Below the pieces are notes generated by a model. It had not been told where the DNA came from and ran no database searches. It saw only the letters and a list, made by a program, of their open reading frames with translations. Both the position numbers and the translations under genes were made by a program. 64,000 nt of DNA from the NCBI RefSeq assembly GCF_947179165.1, contig NC_077237.1, forward strand, positions 83,552,341 through 83,616,340. Reading direction: 5' to 3'. Source of the stretch: Solanum dulcamara (taxonomy: Eukaryota; Streptophyta; Magnoliopsida; Solanales; Solanaceae). This document shows positions 47,100 through 58,018 of the stretch, piece by piece; position 1 is the stretch's first letter, and the number at the start of each line of letters is the position of its first letter.

Positions 47100-48533
47100 A
47101 CTGTAAGAACACAACTAACCAAAAAGAAAAATTGATTTTTTGAAAATTTTCTTGACACCCTTTTCAAGAAAAGAGAAGTTCTTGAATAAAACTCAACCCA
47201 TTTGAAATGTTTCTTCAAAGAGACCACTTTTTTCTTGGATGAGTAGAATAAGAAGAAGAAATCATTCTAGTCTATGTAAGAGTGTATATATATTCTCAAT
47301 TTCCATTTGTTTCTCCTACTTTCAAAAAAAAAGATTTTTGGTTTCCTGATTTTGACGCAAATTTAATTCTAACTTTACACGTATCATAAAGTCACAAGAT
47401 TAAAAAATATTTTGATATTTCTTTTGATTAAAATTTTCTTAAGTCAGATCAAGAAGGATCGAGTAATAAGAAATGTATAAAGTACATTCTATATATTTTT
47501 GATTTAAGAAATCTTTACACAAATAGTCGGACAGACTTATTGTTTACTTTTTCAAATCAATTGTAATTGATATACATAGATTATATACTAATGTACACGA
47601 TCATACACATATTATACATGGATTATACATATATTATATATTCACCGGCTTTTCGTTTAATCAATGAGTGAACGGCGATCTAGGTTAATTCTTTTTAATT
47701 TATTTAACATCATAAGATTCAAAAAAAAATATTTTATTATATTTTGTGTCGAGTCAAATTAGACAAACAAGTGTTCCATCAATTTATTCAAAACTTGATT
47801 ATTGATATATTGATTGGTCCAACACGGATTGAAATAGGTGTCAAGTCGATACAAAGTCAGACAAACAAATTGAAATAAAGGAAGCATATAATATAGAGAA
47901 GTACTACTATTAGTTAGAATAAAGAAATGATTTATTGAGGATGAGTCATGGAGAAGATGTAGTAGTACAGTGCAATGTGTATAGGGGAGAGTAAATGAGA
48001 GAGTTATTGCACCTTTGTTGTTGTAAGTACTTTTGGTTTTTTGAGTTGCAGAAACAGTGGGGAATGAAGCCTATTGAATGCTTAACATGGGGGAAAATGA
48101 GCCTTTGCAGTCTTGAACATTGGTCTTTTTTTAAATCACCACAAAAGAGAGCTTTTTTTGGCTTCTTGTATCATTTGGGAATAAAGGGAAAAAAACAAAA
48201 TTTAATATTTCTTGATGCTTTAGTTATCCTTCACATATATTCATGATTGAAATTAATTGTTAGTTATGTTAAATGGGTCTTCTAATCTTATCAAAGATGA
48301 AGAAACTTCTAGTAATTTATGTGCACGAAGATTTTTGAAATTTGTGATCTAAAATAAATTATTTATATGATTATAAATCATTTCATTAAATGTAAAATTA
48401 GAAGTTTAAAGTTAAAATGTTACTAAATATTAAAAAATATTATTTCTTTTTGAAACTGAATAAAAAAAATACCACATAAATTGAAACAGAGTATACTTTT
48501 AGTTGAATTCATTGTAAGATAGTCTATTCCTAG
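47100..48533. other. Promoter of the peptide gene (left end) and intergenic DNA
   Basis: On the - strand a TATATATACAC-type TATA signal is found near 47284-47294, about 190 bp upstream of the ATG. An open frame at 47995-48246 has no recognisable protein features. Confidence 0.45.
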
Positions 48534-48789
48534 AGGCCGTTTGGATTAACTAATAAGCTGCTTATAAATTGTTTTCAGCTTTTTTTGAGTGTTTGACTAG
48601 CCAACTTAAAGTCATTTTGTGCTTAAAATAAGTTTCAATAAATAATTGGGTTTATTTGGATGAACTTATTTTAAGCAGTTTAACAACTTATAAGCCAAAA
48701 AAAAATTTGGCCTGCACCTACTTTTTTTTTAACTTATAAACAGTTTTCAACTTATAAGTTGTTTAAAAATAAGTCAATCCAAACAGGCT
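48534..48789. repeat. hAT-type MITE, 256 bp
   Basis: Ends AGGCCGTTTGGATTAACT and (- strand) AGCCTGTTTGGATTGACT are inverted. Internal AACTTATAAG and AGTCATTTTGTGCTTAAAAT blocks are typical. No ORF. Confidence 0.65.
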
Positions 48790-49329
48790 ACTAGTCATTT
48801 GTCATAGGCTTCTCCTGACATGTGAAACTAGAGAAACAATAGACAACTATGTCAAACAGTAGCTCAGTTGGTTGACTAACTAAACTTTCACCTTTCACCT
48901 TGGTGGTGAGCATTCGATTTCCCACTTTGTAATCCCCAACCCCATTTCCCCTTCCCCTAATAGACCACAGGAAAATGTTGAAATATCAACAGTCCTACAA
49001 GCTGCTTAGTCCATAAATACATGAGACCTGAATAGAAGCAGCATAATGTTTCTCTACAGCATTACAAAAGTTGAAAAACACTACGAGAAGTACAGCATTT
49101 AAACAATGTAGGCGAAGCATATTATCAACGACTCTTCTTTCGTCGATACACTGCAAATTGAAAATAAGGAAATATAAATGCAAGAATGAATCAAATTGTG
49201 ACCCTTGAGTCAAGGGCCTTGACCTATTCTACACCATCCTGAGATCATTGTTGATCTCCTCCATATGTGCAGTACTGATCAGCAATAATTTGATCTCAAT
49301 TCTATCCTTGACCGCTTTTGAGTAACAAA
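48790..49329. other. Intergenic and 3' region of the Mpv17 gene
   Basis: No gene seen; contains the probable 3' UTR of the - strand gene. Confidence 0.4.
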
Positions 49330-52300
49330 CTAAACATCAACAGCTTTCTTTGAACTGGCCACATACGTCAAATATATCGTCCAGGCATATGCAAATGCAC
49401 TATTGGCCAGTGGCTGCCAAAGAGCATTACCAAAAACATTAACCTCATGAGTGTTTAAAAGACCAGGTTCAGAATAATTGAAGAAGACGAATTGGCAATT
49501 TAAATAAATTTGAGATAGATGAAACTAGAGCAATAGATTATAGATGCTTCTCATAAGGGCTCGTACTCAGACCACAGAAGTTGTGGATCATCTGATAATT
49601 CTATGTTGCTAGAACTTTTCAAAAATATCACCGGATGCATGTTGGATCCTTCAAAAGTAGTATATTTTGGAGGACCCGACACGAGTGCACCACTATTTTT
49701 GGGAGAGTCCAAGCAAAATAAATCTCATTAAACATAACTCACTAGTTGTCCTTACAAAAAAAAAAAGACAAGTGTAACATAGTACCTGCAAATGTACCGG
49801 TATTACTTTATATGTCAAGAAATCACACAACGGCCAGTACATAAGGCCATTCATCATTGTTGGGAGCAGGTCACGCTTCAACCTTGCAATGATTTCCCCC
49901 CCATTCTCACCTGAATGTGAAAATAGAGTCGAACGATTAAATCATATTGCACCGATGAGACAGTAAATCAAAAGGCAAAGGCAATCATCAGACCTGATGA
50001 AGCTGACAAATAATCCTCTAGACCGCACAAGCAGATTTCTTATAGAGAACTTCTAACTCAACAAGGAAAAGAAAGCTACTTAGATAACGATTGCATTGTC
50101 ATGAAACTCTTAAATTCTATTGATAATTACACTGGCAATATTGGCAGAGATTCACAAGAGGATAAAGCTAAGAAGAAACTGATCCTTAATGTAATATTCA
50201 GAACCTCAGCCATTGAATGCAGTAACTTTCCAACTATATCATTCAATCAGTCACACCAACTTAAACATCTCGATAGAAAAATGTTGCATGCAGTTAAGAA
50301 GATCATTTCAAGTATTTTACAGGCATCAACTCGTAAAAGCTTTATTTCCTGAGGTCTGGTAGAAAGACACACTAACAATAGGCAATAGCAGAAAAGAAAT
50401 CACAACTAGAATCTAACATCCCCACCATGTCAATCAAGTTTTCGACCATAATAATGTGTCTTCTTAAGTTTCTCAAGATACAAGAGATCAAATCTGATGA
50501 ATGAAGGACTTTTAAGAGTGATTGCGATAGCTTCTGTCTATTTACCAATCTATTTGATTGGCTGCCCACACTTCATTCAACACCCGAGGAATCAAGATTG
50601 AGAATCACAAGATACAAAATGAATTGACTTTCCTACTCAACCATCATGACCCCATTCCCCTAGCCCCAACCCTTAGCCACTCCATTCCGGCCAAAGAAGT
50701 CTCCTTGCAGGTATGCTTCAACTTCCTGCCCACCAACTCCCCATGACAATCGTCTCTAGGTCCCCTCAATCTTCTCCAGGACCTTAGTCCCAGCACCTCT
50801 TAGCCTACGTCAGTTTTCTTTTCCAGTCTCAAGACTTCGGTTATGAGGCAAAGTTGTTTACAATGTAATGAGGAAGAATATTAATGCATGCGTTCCTTTC
50901 AACCACTATTAAAGAGAGTTATAGTATGGATAATTGCACTTTTGATCCCTAAAATCCAAATTTGTTCCAGTGATGCCACATTTTTTATTACGGTGGTGTT
51001 CAAGCTAACTTGCATGTACCTCGGCTATCCAGGTACCCATTACCACCTACCAGCACATGCAATAGGTAACTTTGTTCACCAACGCTTAGACAGATGGGAA
51101 GAAATCCCAAAATAAGCATGTTTTACCTTCAATTAATCAAAGGGTGAACTTTTGGTCCTTCCACTTAATGAAAATCCACAACTTTAATGGATGAACTTTG
51201 AAAAATAAAGTACCAAATTAACTTTTTTTCATTTTGCAAATGTTTTACAATCCAAGTGACAGCTCCGCATTGACTGATTGATAGTTAATCACTCTTTTCC
51301 TAACTGAGACGGGAAGAGACCATGCTCTGTAGAAGAACACCACAAAAATAAAAGCAAGGTTTATTATATCATTACCATACCAGTGCTTGAAAGTTGAAAC
51401 AATAGCAAGGCTCATCTTGTACTTTCGTGTTACACTAAATCAAGGTTTAAAAGAGTAAAAGACTTGGCGGATACAGATTAACTCATTAAATTACTCTAGG
51501 ACAAGGCTGCCCGTTCTATTTCACAAATAATACATACCATTGCTTTCTCAAATTAAAAAAATAGATACATAAGGGAAGCATCTATGCAAAGACAAGAATG
51601 AAGCAGTTATTAAGCACACAAGAACTTTGAGATTGTGTATATGGTTGACTAAGATTAAACAATAGTTATGAAACATTAGCTTCTTTTTATGAGGTTCCCA
51701 TATGTCAAATAGTCTTATTCCACTTCCACAACTAATCATTTTTATTGTTTGTTTTTTCCAAAGCTTTTAAGATTCTTGTCAAAAAAAATTGCTAAAACTC
51801 CCAGCGTTCAATAGTTCTTTAGTTGGATTTGTGATTGAATAATACTACCTAATGATTAATGTGTAATCATTTGGCAGAAAATAGAATCTATCATTTCTAC
51901 TATAAGATGTATTATATATATTAAATAACCTTAATACGCCTCTGTAATTTTCCCTGGTGTTTTTGTATTTTGCTATATTTTGCCACGTTCTTTTTACCTT
52001 CGGGTATAAACAAAGCAAACATATTGCTTTATACCATACTGCAGGAAGAAGCAAGGTTAAATCCCTCACATAGAGGTGTAGTGCATATCAGTCGTCTAGT
52101 GTCCCAATGGTGTTTTCTGGACTCATCTGCGTTTTAAAACAATTTTCCACATGTTTTCCAGACTCAGTATACCTCAGTCCCCTCTGTCATCCTTTCAACC
52201 AACATTTCTCTTATCCAATTTCCCATTGGTGACCCCAGATACTGTCTCATACGCGTGTGGCATATCTACTACAAGTGCTTTGGAAGTCACCCACTTTCCA

Positions 52301-53660
52301 AATTTGTGACAAATAGCATAATTGAGAAACGAATTAGCAACCTAAAGCAAGACTAGACAGAAAGCAAATTGAAAGAGTGAAGAACCTAATGTGTACCTTG
52401 AAGAGCAGCATTGAAAGAGAAGAAAACAGAATTAATCAAAGGCCCAAAACCAAGCTGTCCCATCAACAGCTTCTTCAACGTACTAATGATATCCCGCTTT
52501 GGCAATACCCTTGCCACAAAGTTAAACCAAAGATGTTGGGCTGTTCCTAAAATCAATAGCCCAAAGCCAGCCATTCGCAGAGTCCTAATTATGTCTAAAG
52601 AATCTGAAGGTGACATCGTAATCATCTGGAAAATACAAATTACATAACTCACAAGTCACAAGTCATGTTTAATCAACTTTTATCACATCAAAAAATTCAA
52701 GCTTTACAGTTTGTTCGTCTAATCAAAGCAAAAATCACCAGTATATGTTGTGTTTTGGTATGGTGGAAACTGGAAACTGTTTTCCTTGAGTGAAATCATT
52801 TTCCAATTTGGTAATTTCGAATTGTTGAAAATATTTTCTCCCAAAAAAGGGAAAATGGAAGTCATTCTTTAAGAATATAACTATCTATTAATGCATCACA
52901 CTTGCTTCCATCAACATTTAGCTAGCGTGAGAAAATTTTGAAAAGTTGTCTTCAAATATCTGTTTGGCCATGAAATTTGATCATCTTCCAATATTTTCAA
53001 GTTCCCAAAAACCAATGTCCACTCACAAAACTTAAAATGCATGTCCAAACACAACTTCAAATTCCAAAAATCACAACTTGCAAAAACTCAAATTTTCAAG
53101 TTTCAACTTCAAAATCTATGGTTGCTTAGACATTTACTTCAACTAACAAAAAAAAAACTATCTTGATCATAACCTCCACTTAGAACCATTATCATTAATA
53201 CCTGATATTCAATCAACCACAAATGGTCCAGAAAATTACATCGCAATGTAAAACATTCTCCCTGGAAAAAAAATTATGCACACCAAAAGCACTTAAATTA
53301 CAAAAATTAGCAATCGCAATGGAAAATTACCTGTGACGTTACATCAGAAGCAGCATAAATAATAGCCGAAGAAATACTCTTCGTGATAATTGGACGAGAT
53401 TCTAGAGCTCCTAAATACCATGCCAAAAACCCCACTTGGGTTTTCGCAGATGAAGATGAAGATGAAGATGAATATGATTTTCGAAACAGAAACAAAAATG
53501 AAAAAGAAGGGGTTTTAGTAACAGTATTTGTATTGAAATTGTTACTATAAGATTTAGAACCTGTCCATATTCTGGAAATTGAATTCTTGGAAGTGAAACA
53601 ACGTTTTGAATGTTGAATTTTAGGGCGTTTAGCTAAGCTTCTCAAGAAATTTAGTCCCAT
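49330..53660 (-). CDS. Mpv17/PMP22 family membrane protein, 255 aa, four exons
   Basis: Model (- strand): 53331-53660, 52397-52625, 49786-49910, 49330-49413, total 768 nt including the stop, all GT-AG. Residues 1-75 are Arg/Ser-rich with few acids (MGLNFLRSLAKRPK, then a long Ser run), resembling a mitochondrial or plastid presequence. The family domain starts around FLAWYLGALESRPIITKSIS and continues through RMAGFGLLILGTAQHLWF, KKLLMGQLGFGPLINSVFF and NGLMYWPLCDFLTY. It ends with PLANSAFAYAWTIYLTY. Several hydrophobic helices are expected. Relatives in yeast (Sym1) and animals (Mpv17) are inner-mitochondrial-membrane channel-like proteins; PMP22 is peroxisomal. Location here is inferred from the presequence. 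The second intron is 2.5 kb and holds no recognised gene. Confidence 0.9.
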
Positions 53661-53940
53661 TTTTTGGGTTTCTCAATGAATTGAGATTTTTTTGAATGAT
53701 TTTGGGGGGTTGTGCTGATGTTTTTAGGGCTTTTGATTTGATTCTTAATGATGGCGATTTGCCCCAAAAAGATTTGGGTAATTACACATAGGTCACTACG
53801 TTAAGTTTGTGCATACTTTATCATTTTCATATTATATTTAATAAAATTCACTAAATATATTATTTTTTAACATATCACTAATTTTTTTGCATGTATGTTC
53901 CTCTTTTTTTTATTTCTTTTAATTCCCTCTTCTTCTTTTT
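53661..53940. other. Promoter region of the Mpv17 gene
   Basis: Short upstream stretch of the - strand gene, T-rich; no specific element identified. Confidence 0.4.
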
Positions 53941-54208
53941 TGGGTCAAAAGAAGCAGATTTTATTTATTCATAACAAAATCTTACAAGGTCGTATTCTAT
54001 GACTGCGCTACGGCCTCACCAGTTGCTGATGCACTATTTATAACATGTCGACTAGAAGTACTACTAAACATATTACAAATTAAATCTTCAATCTTGTCAT
54101 CATGCAAAATATCTAATATGGATGGTGGAAATTCTCAAAACAGCTTAGTAGCAATATTATCGGCAAAAATAGTAGTCATGACACTAGTAGCTAAAGCATC
54201 AGCTAGTT

Positions 54209-55217
54209 GGGGATTTTAATTAAAAGAGACTTTTGAGTTATCTATTTGAGGATATAGGACACTAGTTTTAAAAATTGGGTAAAAGGGACTCTAGTATAAT
54301 TAGGTATTAATGAGTTATGCTAATTTAAAAAAGAATATTTTTATACACCCCAAAGTTTTGTTATTTACAAATAGGTCTAACATATAAGAGGGTTGTAAAA
54401 AACACCTAAACAACTTAGGGTTGTTTAAATATCTTCTGGTTGTTTGAACTAAACAACTTTTGATTGTTTAAACAACTTCTGGTTGTTTGAACTAAACAAC
54501 TTAGGGTTGTTTAAATATCTTCTGATTGTTTGAACTAAACAACTTTTGGTTGTTTAAATATTTTTTGGTTGTTTAAACGACTTTTGTTGTTTGAACTAAA
54601 CAATTTAGGGTTGTTTAAATATCTTCTGGTTGTTTGAACTAAACAACTTTTGGTTGTTTAAATATCTTCTTGGTTGCTTGAACAACTCATGTTTATATAA
54701 ACATTTACAACATATCCTCTCTTCTGTTCTCATCTCTTTTCATCAATTTTTTAATATAGTTTTCACAATCAAATCAGAGTGAAGAAAAAAATGAGAATGA
54801 CAACATCCGAAGAAGAAGAAGATGAAAACACAAAAAGTTTAAACAGAAAGGGAAAAACAGAGAAGGAAAAAAGTAAAGAAGTTAAGGAAGAAGAAGATGA
54901 AAGAAAAAGAAACAAGAGCGTTAAAAAAATGAAGAAAAGAGAAGAGAAGAGAGGAGGAAAATGAAGAACAGAAGAGAGAAGAGAAGAGGGAAATAGAGAA
55001 CATAAGATTAAAAAGTGGAGTAAATGAATGAAAGTTAGGGTTTTATTAAAAGTTTTTGATATTTTAATTTTTACCCTAAACTTTTAAATATTCTAATTCA
55101 ACCCTATCTCTTCTTAATTAACATCTAATTAAAAATTTATAATAAAAAAAATAAAAAAAAATACAAATCCCCTATCCTTCATTTAACTCTCAAAGGTCCC
55201 TTTTACCTTATTTTCCC
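54209..55217. mobile_element. Mutator-like non-autonomous element, 1009 bp, 9-bp target duplication
   Basis: The inverted ends are GGGGATTTTAATTAAAAGAG and (- strand) GGGGAAAATAAGGTAAAAGG, continuing with ACTTTTGAG / ACCTTTGAG. CAGCTAGTT occurs on both sides (54200-54208 and 55218-55226), a perfect 9-bp duplication. The left half contains a minisatellite and the right half an A/G-rich segment with a Lys/Glu-rich frame. No transposase is present. Confidence 0.85.
54405..54690. repeat. Minisatellite of 'GTTGTTT...AAACAAC' units
   Basis: Alternating motifs TAGGGTTGTTTAAATATCTT, CTGGTTGTTTGAACTAAACA and ACTTTTGGTTGTTTAAA repeat about five times with few changes. GTTGTTT and AAACAAC in each unit can pair as hairpins. 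It lies wholly inside the Mutator-like element. Confidence 0.85.
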
Positions 55218-55540
55218 CAGCTAGTTTATTCTGCTCCCTATAAACATGACGTACGAGAAGGCACTTGCAATTAGCCAAAAGAGAAGAATTAGAATATACA
55301 GATGAAGTTAACTGATGAATAGTTGCATTGAATTAATTTGAACTTTCAATTGACAAATCGCATGCGTTTCAGATTTCAAGGATTGGGATCTATGATAAAG
55401 TCTCCTAAATCCTAGAATTCAATCACCAGTGCTATTTCTAAAGAGACCTCCTATGGAAGATAAATCCATGGTTATATTGAATCCACTATTCGCATTGAGC
55501 ATAATTTTATTGCCTGCGTGAGAATTTTATTTCCCATAAA

Positions 55541-56084
55541 ATTGTCAAGTAGATTTTGTGAACTTTGAATTTCTCGCGAGGAATCAGTAGTCAGTCATTG
55601 TACGAACAATAATCTTTACAGTAACTTGGAAAGGAATGCCCTTATAGATGAACTTAATCAAAAAGGAAAGAAGATGTTCGAAGATATGTGGTGGATAAAA
55701 TTTTTGGGAAGTAAAGTCAAAAAGCTACACAATCAATTGAAAGGTTCCATAGATGAACTTACTATTGAAAGAATACGGTCAGTGATCCCTAACTGTAACT
55801 ACATGAAAACTATTTTAAGACATAACAGAAATAGGTGAGCCAAAAATTCCTCTTCTCCGAAATCACAGAGCACACAGACAGGGGATTGAGTAATGTTGAT
55901 ATGTTGCAAGTCACTCGTGACTCATCTTTGATATGTTGAAGTTCGCTTCTAGACTCTTTTTTGGTAACTAACTTTTTCATTAATCACCAATGTAGATCAT
56001 TACAGAATCATAGCAATATTTACACAGTTTCCTATCTCAAGAATTTAAACTCAATATAAGCAGCTAAGGGGTCTAAGAAACTAA
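55541..56084. other. Intergenic, no gene recognised
   Basis: A 70-codon open frame (55626-55838, +) has no known motif, and its flanks look non-coding. Confidence 0.4.
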
Positions 56085-58018
56085 AACATGAGTAGCTGAA
56101 TTTTTGCTTTGATTCTTATCGTGTCTCTAACATTGCAAGTGTAAGTAATCTCCTTTGCAAGTTCCTCACATTGTCTTCTCTTGTCTTCAAAGATTCGTCT
56201 ATTTCTTTCAGTTCATATCATGTACACAAGTTCTGCATAGACCATTTTGAATATTTGAGCATTTAATGATCTCTCCTTCGAATGGAATATAGCCCAGCCT
56301 AGGTGAGCCTCCCAAGTTGGTGCAGCCTTCCATTGCCACTTCAACCATGTCATGATTCTACTCCACACCCTTTGAGTAAGGGCATAGTGAACAAATATAT
56401 GATTCCTTGATTCCAAATGTTGCTGACAGAGTTTGCAATTTTGATCAACAGTTATTCCCTAAGCAACCCGACATATCCTTTTTTAGAGCGTATAAGGGGA
56501 AAAGAGCTCTTGCATCCTTAGCCGCTTTTCAGCATTTTTTGCCTGGGTTGTTGACCATCACCTGACTTCACACGGGAGGTCCTGCGCCGAGTGATTCTCC
56601 CCCAAAAAAGTCTACATGTGATGTTTCGAAAATAGAAACATGTGATTTAGTAAATTAGAACCCATTGTGGGGTGCAACCAGGGAACAACTATCAACTAGT
56701 TTGAAAAGTTATTCCGTTCAATAATGGAAGTCATCCGTTGTCACTTTCTAAGGGTATGGTAGAGAGGCTTGAGAAGGTGGACAATCCTTCAGTGAAGACC
56801 TAACGAGAGGCTGAATTCAAACACACCCAAAATTCATAAGAATCGTACGAACATCTATGGAGCGTAGCAAGGAACCTTGTCTTCAGCTCTCGTGACCTCA
56901 CTCAATCCTACAGCGGAAACTCGAGTCGAGGCGCTGCAAGAGAGCAAGTCTATCAGTGGTTTGTAACCTGTCTTATAATTGAAGTCACAGATTAAATCTC
57001 ACATTTAGTTTAGCATTGTTGCCAAATAGCAAACACTTCCAGGCCACTCTTGGATTGTTACCTAATAGCTTTTGATAGATAGCTTTAATGTTGATTGTGC
57101 TTTGGTGCATTGTTTGAGTTTGTTTTTATGTACTTCGAGCTGCGATAATTTTCCTTATCATCCATGAGGCTTGCAGAGATCTAGGAGCGGAGAATACTGT
57201 GTTCGCCTTGCTATAGTATGTATGGATCCATGATTCATAGTTTATCTTGTTTCAGGCATCTAGGAATTTTTTGGTGATGATATTAGTGTCTGACCAAAGA
57301 AAGCTCCTGCAGTAAGAGTCAATAAGATTAAGAAGCTCAAATGGGATGAGGATGAGCTGAGACAAATAGGATTGGATACCAAACAAAATAGTTTGAATTA
57401 ATTGAAATCTTCCAGAATGAGATAGCGTTCTAGTAGTCCATGAAGTGATCTTTGCAACAATTTTCTCTATCACGAGAGTCCATTAAATCAGTTATAGTTT
57501 CTTTGTAAGGGGGGAATGCCCAAGAATTTGAAAGGAAGTAGAGAATCCAGTTTGTTGGATGATCCTGTCACCTTCAACATTTGAGACTCCTCCAAAATTT
57601 GCTTGTAGTCCAGGGGCTTCAGAAAAGAACTTAAAACATTCAATCAATGTTGTAATAGACTTGAGATCACCTCTGACAAATAAGAGCAGATCATTAGCAA
57701 AGCATAAATGGGACACCCATACCTTAGCACATCTAGGGTGATAAGAGTAGTTTTTGTTATCCTTGTGAGTATAAAGTGATTTGCTAAGGTATTTCATGGC
57801 TATAGCAAACAAGAATAGAGATATAGTGCCTCTCTGCCTAAGACCTTTGGCAGCATTAAAAGGAGCAGTAGGTTCCCATTTATCACAATTTGGACACATT
57901 GCATAATCCAATGAATGAATTTAGCTGGGAAGCACAGTTCAGTTAGGACCTGTTTCAGGAAGGACCATTCTACTAAGTCATAGGCCTTTTGTAGATCTAT
58001 CTTGATCATATATATTGG
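56085..58018 (-). pseudogene. LINE (L1-type) reverse-transcriptase remnant, - strand
   Basis: Read 58018 to 56085. Reverse transcriptase motif KIDLQKAYDLVEWSFL comes first, then a frameshift. AAKGLRQRGTISLFLFAIAM follows, then the catalytic-box region FANDLLLF (FADD in active elements), then SHSGRFQLIQTILFGIQSYL. After a disrupted interval the zf-RVT-type tail appears (ITVDQNCKLCQQH, ESRNHIFVHYALTQRVW, then TERNRRIFEDKRRQ), ending near 56085. Frameshifts, stops and the Asp-to-Asn change make it inactive. The endonuclease end is missing. Confidence 0.85.
56560..56970. other. Compositionally distinct insert within the LINE remnant
   Basis: About 400 bp, richer in GC than its surroundings, lies between recognisable LINE blocks and gives no LINE-like translation (for example 'GGAAACTCGAGTCGAGGCGC'). 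Origin unknown. Confidence 0.35.

Larger units (their letters stand above)
53945..55540 (-). pseudogene. RNase H-like (RVT_3) domain pseudogene interrupted by a transposon
   Basis: On the - strand the upstream part (about 55540-55218) reads GGLFRNSTGD, ILGF, then LKSETHAICQL and a CKCLLVRHVYREQNKLA block. The downstream part (54208-53945) resumes with LADALATSVMTTIFADNIA and an acidic IEDLICNMFSSTS tail. This order is that of plant RVT_3 RNase H-like proteins, often derived from LINEs. Several in-frame stops occur, and a 1009-bp element splits the two parts at the NKLA-DALA junction. Not functional. Confidence 0.75.

Noticed and set aside
47995..48246. 83-codon open frame on + strand with several Cys and aromatic residues
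   Set aside because: No signal for splicing, no recognised motif, surrounding AT-rich DNA; probably chance.
50101..51115. Several 60-85-codon frames in the large intron of the Mpv17 gene
   Set aside because: No recognised domains; intron-2 sequence between confirmed family exons.
54779..54964. Lys/Glu-rich 61-codon frame
   Set aside because: Low-complexity A/G tract inside a non-autonomous transposon; composition alone explains the open frame.
55626..55838. 70-codon frame next to the LINE remnant
   Set aside because: Looks protein-like (helical, charged) but no family recognised and no supporting gene structure; may be transposon debris.
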